Below, in pieces: positions 58,068 through 64,000 of a stretch of 64,000 nt of DNA. Source of the stretch: Limobrevibacterium gyesilva (lineage in GTDB: Bacteria > Pseudomonadota > Alphaproteobacteria > Acetobacterales > Acetobacteraceae); contig NZ_JAPDNT010000007.1 of NCBI RefSeq assembly GCF_025989185.1, forward strand, positions 121,559 to 185,558, given 5' to 3'. A program made the translations under genes and the position numbers. How positions within the stretch are numbered: the first letter of the stretch is position 1; each line of letters starts with the position of its first letter. Under the pieces are notes generated by a model. That model did no database searches. It was not told the origin of the DNA and saw only the letters and a program-made list of their open reading frames with translations.

Positions 58068-59210
58068 TCAATCCCTGTTGCCGATGTTGCTGCGCAGCCG
58101 CAATTCCATGAAATGGTCGGCGGCGTTGATGACATGCGTGACGCTCTTCACCTGGTAGGGGCCGGAATAGGCGTCGCCGATACCGTCTATCGGCACCACG
58201 TCGTGCGGTTTGAGCACGCCGCCGAGCATGTGCGCGGTGGTGCTGGCGGTGACCTCGACGAACCAGCCGGCTTCGATCAGTGCCGCTTCCTGCTTGCCCT
58301 GCAGCTCGTCGGCGCCGCCCGCGGTGGTGACGCAGAGCTCGCGCTTGACGCCGTCGATCTGCACCAGCCGCGGCCCGTTGCCGACGCCGGGCTGCGGGTC
58401 GGTGGCCTGGGTGCGGTCGAGCCGGCCGGTGCGCGGGTCGACGGCCGCACCTTTGGCGGCGTTGGGGCGTTCCACGTCGGTGTTGACCTGGACCGCGGTG
58501 ACGTTGGGGCATTGGTCGGGCGGCACGTTCACACGCAGCGTGGGGGCGCTGGGCGGGGCCAGCAGGACCGCGACCCCGGGCGTGGCGCCGCGGGGCGGGG
58601 AGGGCTTCAGCAGCGCCGTTTCGGTGATGGCGATCGGCGCGCCGGGGAGGGGGGCGGGCAGGTTGCGGCCGTATTCGATCCACAGTTCAAAGCCGTTCTC
58701 GCGCGCGATCTGCTCGATGAAGGAAAGGTCGCTGCCGCTCTGGTTCAGCGTGTGATCGGTGTCGGCATAGAGCTTCGTCGTCGCCTGCACGTCCGGCACG
58801 AAGCCGTAGGCGGCGAGGATCCTGGTGGCGGCGGTGGAGGCGAGGCCGCGCCAGGCGGCCTGGATGCAGGCGCGGTCGAGCTCCACGCGCCGGTCCTCGC
58901 CGTGGATCTCGACCCAGGAGCCGGCGACGCCCAGCTGGACCGAGAACTTCACCTGGGTGACCGGGCCGCGGACAAGGCAGGTGACGCCGTTGCCGGCCGG
59001 GGCCAGGATGGCGATCAGCGTGTTGGGCTTGATCTCCGCGGCTTTCAGCACCGCGGGTTTGCCTTCGCAGGTATCCTCCTCGAAGCGGATGGCGAAGCGG
59101 GTGGGAGCGGAGAGTTCCTGCTCGACGCGCGCCTCGACCAGCCACTGCACGAGGTCGTCGCCGAGCGGCGTGTTGGCGGGTCCCGAGGTGATGACGGCGC
59201 CGAAGCCCAT
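58068..59210 (-). CDS. gpD-like hub protein (N-terminal half of a split Afp8)
   Basis: This 380-residue protein of the phage late-control gpD/VgrG-N family forms the hub ring between tube and spike. Features are RVEQELSAPTRFAIRFEED, VTQVKFSVQLGVAGSWVEIHGED, RRVELDR, ADTDHTLNQSGSDLSFIEQIARENGFELWI (central), and GVLKPHDVVPIDGIGDAYSGPY near the end. It is followed at once by the gpV-like gene and preceded by the LysM-like gene. Confidence 0.87.
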   Translation of the reverse strand: MGFGAVITSGPANTPLGDDLVQWLVEARVEQELSAPTRFAIRFEEDTCEGKPAVLKAAEIKPNTLIAILAPAGNGVTCLVRGPVTQVKFSVQLGVAGSWVEIHGEDRRVELDRACIQAAWRGLASTAATRILAAYGFVPDVQATTKLYADTDHTLNQSGSDLSFIEQIARENGFELWIEYGRNLPAPLPGAPIAITETALLKPSPPRGATPGVAVLLAPPSAPTLRVNVPPDQCPNVTAVQVNTDVERPNAAKGAAVDPRTGRLDRTQATDPQPGVGNGPRLVQIDGVKRELCVTTAGGADELQGKQEAALIEAGWFVEVTASTTAHMLGGVLKPHDVVPIDGIGDAYSGPYQVKSVTHVINAADHFMELRLRSNIGNRD

Positions 59211-59214
59211 GGTG

Positions 59215-59496
59215 TCACCTCGGCGTCGGGATGGTCAGGATGCGGGCTCCCGCCAACGCGTCGGGCAGGACCGCGCCGTTCGCTTCGGCGATGCGCCAGA
59301 AGCCGTTGGCGTCGCCGAGATAGAAGGCGGCGAGATGGTCGAGCCGTTGGCCGTCGCGGCGCTGGTGCTGGCCGAGCGTGGTTTGCGGCGGAACGAGCGC
59401 TGCGGTGAGCGCCTGCACGCTGCGGCCGCGCCGGTCAGTCGCGGTGTAGACGCTGGCGAAGCGGACGTAGCGGCTGTCGGGATCGAACACGGCCAT
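59215..59496 (-). CDS. Small LysM-like / tail protein X-type baseplate protein
   Basis: This 93-residue protein contains a LysM-like fold pattern: QRRDGQRLDHLAAFYLGDAN, then FWRIAEANGAVLPDALAGARILTIP. That resembles phage tail protein X/gp53-like proteins clamping adjacent baseplate wedges. I chose the ATG at 59496 after GAGAAGGAAACC; the frame stays open upstream. In Afp-type systems this LysM part is often joined to the CIS-tube domain (Afp7), while here the two are separate. Confidence 0.78.
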   Translation of the reverse strand: MAVFDPDSRYVRFASVYTATDRRGRSVQALTAALVPPQTTLGQHQRRDGQRLDHLAAFYLGDANGFWRIAEANGAVLPDALAGARILTIPTPR

Positions 59497-59509
59497 CTCG
59501 GTTTCCTTC

Positions 59510-60208
59510 TCAGAACGGCAGCACGCCGCGGATGTCGTCGAGGCTGCCGGCGAGGTTGGCGATCGCCAGCGCGTCGTCCTGCAGGCGGGTGAATTCATAG
59601 GCGGCGATGGCGATCCGCGCGGGGGTATCGACGCGGCACTTGAAGACTTCCGGGGTCAGCACCCGCAGGTCGAGCGTGGCGGTGGCCTGGAGCGGGTAGA
59701 GCAGCGGCGAGAACAGGATCTGCTCGAACGACAGCTTGGTGATGCGCACCGGCAGGATGACGCCGGGGCCGAGCACCAGCAGCAGGATCGGCACGGTCGG
59801 GCGCACCGCCTGCGCCGAAGGGCCGCCGAACAGGGCCTGGGCGCTGGCGGCGAGGTCGCCGAGCAGGCCCTTGGTCGGCAAAGTGAGCTTCTTCAGCGCG
59901 GCCAGACGGGCGGCGATGCCGGTGGTCGTGGCCAGGGGGTTGCCTTCCTCCAGCCCGTCGGCGGCGTCGAACTCCAGCGTGAAGCTGAAGCTTTCCTCGG
60001 GGTCGTAGGGCTGCACCGTGGGCGCCTGGGCGCCGCGCTTGGTCTGGTCCACCTCGAACGGGTTCCACGGCTCCAGGCCGCGGGTGATCTTTTCGGGGTT
60101 GTACTGGAAGGCGACGATGTTGGGCACGACGCCGACAATGTCGGGCACGAGCTGCACCAGCGCGCCGCGATGGACCTTTGCGGTCTGGGAGTAACCGGTC
60201 TCAGGCAT
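59510..60208 (-). CDS. CIS tube-family adaptor protein (Afp7-like)
   Basis: This 232-residue protein contains the family block VPNIVAFQYNPEKITRGLEPWNP, followed by SFSFTLEFDAADGLEEGNP. The C-terminal part has LPVRITKLSFEQILFSPLLYPLQA. This pattern matches the contractile-injection-system tube/adaptor family that joins the inner tube to the hub. It overlaps the ATPase gene by 8 bases. Confidence 0.83.
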   Translation of the reverse strand: MPETGYSQTAKVHRGALVQLVPDIVGVVPNIVAFQYNPEKITRGLEPWNPFEVDQTKRGAQAPTVQPYDPEESFSFTLEFDAADGLEEGNPLATTTGIAARLAALKKLTLPTKGLLGDLAASAQALFGGPSAQAVRPTVPILLLVLGPGVILPVRITKLSFEQILFSPLLYPLQATATLDLRVLTPEVFKCRVDTPARIAIAAYEFTRLQDDALAIANLAGSLDDIRGVLPF

Positions 60209-62129
60209 GGCGGTCCCGCGTCGGCCGCGCCGGTGCGTCGACCGGGCGGCCGTCCTTGGCGAGTTCGCGGGCGAGGCCGCGCTGGAGATGGGCTTGCGTG
60301 ATGGCGCAGCGGTCGCGCATGGCGGCGTAGCGCGCGGTCAGAGCGGCGTTCTTGATCTGGGCTGCCGTCAGCTCATGCTGGTCGGCGAAGGCGTCGAGGA
60401 CCGTGGCGAGGGAGTTGGTGTGCTCGGCGCCGGCGAGGGCGGCCACGGCACGGCGCCACATGGTCCGCCGCTCGACGGCACCGGGTCGGGCGAACTCGAC
60501 GACGTGGCGGATGCGACGCACGAAGGCGGGGTCCATGTTCGAGCGCCGGTTGGTGGCGAGGATGGCGAGACCGTCGAACACCTCGAGCAGCTGCAGCAGG
60601 TGGTTGGTGTCGGTGTTGGCGTAGCGGTCGTGCGAGTCCTTGATTTCGCTGCGCTTGGCGAACAGCGCGTCGGCCTCGTCGAACAGCAGGATGGCGCCGG
60701 AGGACGCGGCTTCCTCGAACACGCGCGAGAGGTTCTTGGCGGTCTCGCCGATATATTTCGACACCGTGGCGGCGAGATCCACGACCAGGAGATCGGCGCC
60801 GAGCGAGTCGGCGATGGCCTCGGCCGCCATGGTCTTGCCGGTGCCGGGCGGGCCGCTGAACAGCACTGCGAGCCCGCCGCCGCGGGCGTAGAGGCGGCCG
60901 GGTTCGGGCTCGGCCAGCAGGCGGGCGCGGGCGCCGGCCTCGAAGGCGATTTCCTCCAGCGCCTCGCGGGTGAGGGCGGGCAGCACCAGGTCGTCCCAAC
61001 GCAGGCGCGGCGTGAGCGCGCGGCTGACCTCGCCGAGACGAGCGCGCGCGCGGGCGCGCAGGCGGTCGGCGGCCTGGGCCGGCCCGTCGGGTGCGCTGTG
61101 GGCCACCGCGACGATGTCGCCCACGGTGACGCCGGGGCGGGTGGTGAGGGCATCGAACGAAGCGGCGGGCCAGGCTGCGGCGGAAGGCACCAGGCGGCGC
61201 CACAGCTCGCGCCGTTCGTCGCGGGTGGGTTGCGGCAGCTTCACCACGAGGTCGGCGGTGCCCTCGACAGGTGTCGCGCGGGCGCGCGGGCCGGTGGTGA
61301 CGAATTCGAGCGGGGCGGCCTGGGGGTGCGCGGAGAGGGCAATCCCCTCGTGGTCGCGCCAGACCAAAGCAAGGTCGGCCATGCGCGCCAAGCGGCGGGC
61401 GCGCATCAGCAGATCAGGAAAATCCTCGGCGCCGGCGGCATCGATGGCGAGCGCGCGCCGGCGGAACGCCGATGCCACCACGGCGGCGAAGCTGGCGCGG
61501 CCGCTGCCGGTGGGGCCGGCGACGACCACGCGCACGGCTGCGCTGCGCTCGGTCGCGCGGGCGGCATCACGCGCGGTGGCGGCGACGGGCCAGGCGGCGA
61601 AAGGTGGGTGAAGCTCGATCAGGTGCGCGCGGCCGACCAGCGGCGCATCGAGCCCCAGCACGCCGCGCAGCCAGTCGACCACGCGCGGATCGGCCTCGAA
61701 GGCGTCCGGCTCGCCGGCGGTGCGCGCGATCGGCACCAGCAGGCCCCAGATCGACAGCGCCGCCCCGGCCCGCCAGACCGGGCCGTCGTCGGCGCCGAAC
61801 AAGGTCTGGGCCAGCGCCTCGGTGGGGCAGACCCGGTGCGATGCGCCCTGGGCCGTGGCGTAGGCTTCCGCAAGGCCCGGATCGGCGGCCAAAGCGAGGG
61901 CGAGGTCGAGCAGGTCCATCGCACCGTTCGAGAGGCCGAACACCTCGGCCATGCGCAACCGCCTTGCCCCGGCGGGACCGCCAAGGGCAGCCTCCAGCGC
62001 CGCGCGGGCCGGCCCGGCCTCGCCCTGCAGCGCCATGCGAACGCGCGCCACGATGAGTGCCAGGACGCGATCGGGCGCCTGGGCGTCGGGTGCGGTCTCG
62101 GGGATGAGCGGCGCGGGTGCGGCGGCCAT
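60201..62129 (-). CDS. AAA+ ATPase of the contractile injection system (Afp15-like)
   Basis: This 642-residue ATPase, conserved in Afp/PVC-type systems, is needed for particle assembly or turnover. It has two ATPase-like modules. The first is degenerate (GPTGSGRAS at 205-213, Lys replaced by Arg). The second is intact: Walker A GPPGTGKT (425-432), Walker B ILLFDEAD (479-486), pore-like SKYIGETAKNL, and sensor ILATNRRSNMDPAFVRRIRH with arginine fingers. The N-terminal ~200 residues are helical and specific to the family. Confidence 0.9.
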   Translation of the reverse strand: MAAAPAPLIPETAPDAQAPDRVLALIVARVRMALQGEAGPARAALEAALGGPAGARRLRMAEVFGLSNGAMDLLDLALALAADPGLAEAYATAQGASHRVCPTEALAQTLFGADDGPVWRAGAALSIWGLLVPIARTAGEPDAFEADPRVVDWLRGVLGLDAPLVGRAHLIELHPPFAAWPVAATARDAARATERSAAVRVVVAGPTGSGRASFAAVVASAFRRRALAIDAAGAEDFPDLLMRARRLARMADLALVWRDHEGIALSAHPQAAPLEFVTTGPRARATPVEGTADLVVKLPQPTRDERRELWRRLVPSAAAWPAASFDALTTRPGVTVGDIVAVAHSAPDGPAQAADRLRARARARLGEVSRALTPRLRWDDLVLPALTREALEEIAFEAGARARLLAEPEPGRLYARGGGLAVLFSGPPGTGKTMAAEAIADSLGADLLVVDLAATVSKYIGETAKNLSRVFEEAASSGAILLFDEADALFAKRSEIKDSHDRYANTDTNHLLQLLEVFDGLAILATNRRSNMDPAFVRRIRHVVEFARPGAVERRTMWRRAVAALAGAEHTNSLATVLDAFADQHELTAAQIKNAALTARYAAMRDRCAITQAHLQRGLARELAKDGRPVDAPARPTRDRHA

Positions 62130-62132
62130 CGC

Positions 62133-63518
62133 TCAGGTCTCGATCCAGAACGGCTGGGCCTCGGCCCCGTTGGCGACGAGACGGACCGCGTGGAAGCCGG
62201 GCAGCAGCGGGTTGAACAGCGCCTGCAGCACCAGCCCCGCGGGATCGACGACGAAGGCGCCGTCGTCGATGGCGGGGTTGCCGGTGAAGGCGGGCAGGCG
62301 GACATAAGCCTCGCCCTGCACCACCAACTCGACCGCGATGGCCGGCAGGGAGAGGTCGAAGGCGGGCACGATGTCGATGCGGATGCGGCCGGCCACCGGC
62401 GGACCGTGGCTGGCGATGCGCGGGCCGACGGCGAAGGCGATGGCATTGCTCTCAGCGCCGGCGACGCGGCGCTGGCCGTTGAAGACCCGGTCGCCGGCGA
62501 TGATGCGCACCGAGGCGGCGTAGATGCCGGGCAGCACGGCGGCCACGCGCGGCACGCCGTTGTCGATGAACGCAACCGTCGGCTGCGCGCGGAAATCGAT
62601 CCGGCCGGTAGTGATGGCAAGCTCCCAGGCCGGGTTCAGCGTGGGGTCCAGCTCGATGCGCTCCACCGGCGGAGCGAGGCCGCGCCAGACGGCGTTGCGC
62701 AGCACGAGGCTGTGGGCAATGCCGCCGGTGAGGTTGGTGCCGGTGAGCGTGACCGCGTCGTTCGGCGGGAGGGAGCCCGGGTCGAGCTGGACCCGGGCGG
62801 GATCGACGTCGACCTGCTGAGGGCCGCCGCCGGCCGCCACCGGCAGGGTGAAATGCACCGTGGAGCGGCTGCCGGCGAGGCTGGCCGTGCCGAGCTGGCG
62901 GACATACTGGCCGATGGACAGGACGATGCCGGGGAAGCGCTGCGGCGGGTCGGGGGTGAGCAGGATGACGCGCACTTCGTAATAGGCGGACAGGCGGGCG
63001 GTCTGCTGGTCGTCAGTGGACCAGAAAGCGAGCGTATCCTCGGGCGTCAGCGGCCGCAGGATGATCTGCAGCGGGTTGTCCTCGCCCTGCAGCGCGGGAT
63101 CGAGAACCGGCTCGGGCCCGGCGCCAGCGCCGGCGTCGATGAGCAGGGCGTCGCCGACGATGGGGTAGTCGTGCAGCGTCTTCAGCGCGAAACCCATCAG
63201 CCGCTGCTGGGTCAGCGCGTCGATGTCCGGGTTCTGCTCGTGATGGGCGGTGAGGATATAGAACAGCGCCAGCGCCATCGGTGCGCGGGCGATGTTGCGC
63301 ACGTCGCTGCCGGGGCCGGGGGCGTTGCGGTAAAACCGGTCCTCGGCGACGTGGTAGAGGTGCAGGTTCAGCGTATTTACCGCGGCGCCGACGCGCTCGG
63401 GCGGCTGCGTGGTGATGGCGATGGCGCCCGGCGGCACGCCGCCCATCAGCCGGCGCACGTTGAGGTCGATGAGCGTGCGCAGGCTGCGCGTGACGAGCGA
63501 GAGGTCGGCGAGTGCCAT
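62133..63518 (-). CDS. DUF4255 protein, tail terminator/cap (Afp16-like)
   Basis: This 461-residue protein has a DUF4255 (Pvc16 N-terminal) domain over about 1-190: LSLVTRSLRTLIDLNV, NTLNLHLYHVAEDRFYRN, ILTAHHEQNPDIDALTQQRLMGF, with LSAYYEVRVILL at its end. The extra ~270 residues form Ig-like beta domains (about 230-460) not needed for a minimal cap. Homologues terminate the tube and sheath at the distal end. GGAGG lies just before the ATG. It is followed 3 bases later by the AAA+ gene. Confidence 0.88.
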   Translation of the reverse strand: MALADLSLVTRSLRTLIDLNVRRLMGGVPPGAIAITTQPPERVGAAVNTLNLHLYHVAEDRFYRNAPGPGSDVRNIARAPMALALFYILTAHHEQNPDIDALTQQRLMGFALKTLHDYPIVGDALLIDAGAGAGPEPVLDPALQGEDNPLQIILRPLTPEDTLAFWSTDDQQTARLSAYYEVRVILLTPDPPQRFPGIVLSIGQYVRQLGTASLAGSRSTVHFTLPVAAGGGPQQVDVDPARVQLDPGSLPPNDAVTLTGTNLTGGIAHSLVLRNAVWRGLAPPVERIELDPTLNPAWELAITTGRIDFRAQPTVAFIDNGVPRVAAVLPGIYAASVRIIAGDRVFNGQRRVAGAESNAIAFAVGPRIASHGPPVAGRIRIDIVPAFDLSLPAIAVELVVQGEAYVRLPAFTGNPAIDDGAFVVDPAGLVLQALFNPLLPGFHAVRLVANGAEAQPFWIET

Positions 63519-63522
63519 GGCC

Positions 63523-64000
63523 TCACCTCCGCCTCAGCCCGAAGATCAGGTGCGCGCGGCGGCGCGGGGCGAGCGGGCCGATGCGCGAGACGGAGTCGGC
63601 GGTGGCGGGCGCGGTTCGCGCCGGGGCCTGCGGGGCGGGGGCGGGCGGTTCCTCGGCGACGACCTCGACGCGGGTCCGGCGCGTTTCGGTGCGCGGCGGG
63701 ACGGCAGGCGCGGGTGCGCTGGTGAAGACGGGTGGTGGTTCGGGTTCCGGGAGCGGCACTGGCAGCAGCACCGGAGCCGCGGCCAGGGTGGCGGGAGCGG
63801 GGCGCGCTTTCGTTGGTTCCTGCGGCACATCCACAAGGCTTGGCGGCGGGGGTGCGGGCTCGGCGCGCGACAGCGCTGCGGCCGGGGGTGGCGGCGCCGG
63901 CACTTTGGATTGCACTTGCGCGGGCGCAGGGCGCGGCGGCGGGGCGTCCGCGCGGCGCAGCTCGGGCGCCGCCGACGGACTGGGCGGGGCGGATGCGTCG
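63523..64000 (-). CDS. Pro/Ala-rich protein, C-terminal part only
   Basis: The frame is open to the right edge of the window, so only the last ~158 residues are seen and the start is outside. An internal GTG at 63915 is unlikely to be the real start, because coding-like Pro-rich sequence continues upstream of it. The visible part is almost all Pro, Ala and charged residues, with a basic tail (RRRAHLIFGLRRR). It lies 4 bases upstream of the cap gene. It may be the disordered end of another eCIS component; its function is unknown. Confidence 0.65.
   Translation of the reverse strand, partial: DASAPPSPSAAPELRRADAPPPRPAPAQVQSKVPAPPPPAAALSRAEPAPPPPSLVDVPQEPTKARPAPATLAAAPVLLPVPLPEPEPPPVFTSAPAPAVPPRTETRRTRVEVVAEEPPAPAPQAPARTAPATADSVSRIGPLAPRRRAHLIFGLRRR

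Noticed and set aside
40904..64000. Interpretation as a prophage tail module or type VI secretion system
   Set aside because: DUF4255 cap, Afp15-like ATPase and DUF4157 protein mark an eCIS; no phage head, lysis or integration genes and no TssJ/L/M genes are present in the window.

Overview
The window is 64 kb of very GC-rich DNA, almost fully coding. Overlapping ATGA junctions are frequent, and so are GTG/TTG starts. The gene content (a ~1,600-residue NAD-glutamate dehydrogenase, a minCDE operon, many peptide and amino-acid ABC transporters, a GreA/GreB factor) fits an alphaproteobacterium. Rhodospirillales/Acetobacteraceae is my best guess; this is inferred from gene content, and there is no rRNA in the window to confirm it. 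I saw no tRNA, rRNA, CRISPR array, insertion sequence or integrase.

Layout. (1) 13-7115: a dipeptide/oligopeptide-type ABC importer. It has two tandem, near-duplicate substrate-binding proteins (the first broken by a one-base deletion), two permeases and two ATPases. (2) 7190-9042: minC, minD, minE. (3) 9498-14363: NAD-dependent glutamate dehydrogenase. (4) 14640-20261: two complete polar-amino-acid ABC importers facing each other, separated by two strong palindromes with related ends. (5) 20420-29328: a catabolic island with a SelA/DgaE-like PLP enzyme, two enolase-superfamily enzymes, an M81 (MlrC-like) metallohydrolase, a penicillin-acylase-family amidase and a Gfo/Idh/MocA oxidoreductase. 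Together with the importers and GDH this looks like uptake and breakdown of an amidated, peptidic or amino-sugar-acid substrate, ending in release of ammonium or glutamate. (6) 29336-29812: a GreA/GreB-type factor.

(7) 30210-40903: an oxidative cluster. It contains two uncharacterised proteins (one an internally duplicated alpha/beta protein with a membrane segment), a DyP-type peroxidase, a catalase-fold haem protein, a GMC flavoprotein and a di-haem c-type lipoprotein. A divergent sigma-54-type activator with a GAFTDA loop and a degenerate receiver domain lies beside it.

(8) 40904-64000: the minus-strand baseplate, cap and effector half of an extracellular contractile injection system (eCIS, Afp/PVC-like). 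In transcription order: a Pro-rich partial ORF, DUF4255 cap (Afp16), AAA+ ATPase (Afp15), CIS-tube-family adaptor (Afp7) plus separate LysM-like protein, gpD-like hub and gpV-like spike on separate genes (Afp8 split), gp25 (Afp9), two baseplate-J-like wedge proteins (Afp11/12), a gpI-like protein, a DUF6519 beta-helix fibre candidate, a PASTA-domain protein, and a 1,333-residue DUF4157 protein with an HNH-like nuclease motif, the likely effector. Tube, sheath, tape-measure and PAAR genes are not in the window and probably lie to the right. The eCIS cargo end and the oxidative cluster are the most unusual parts.
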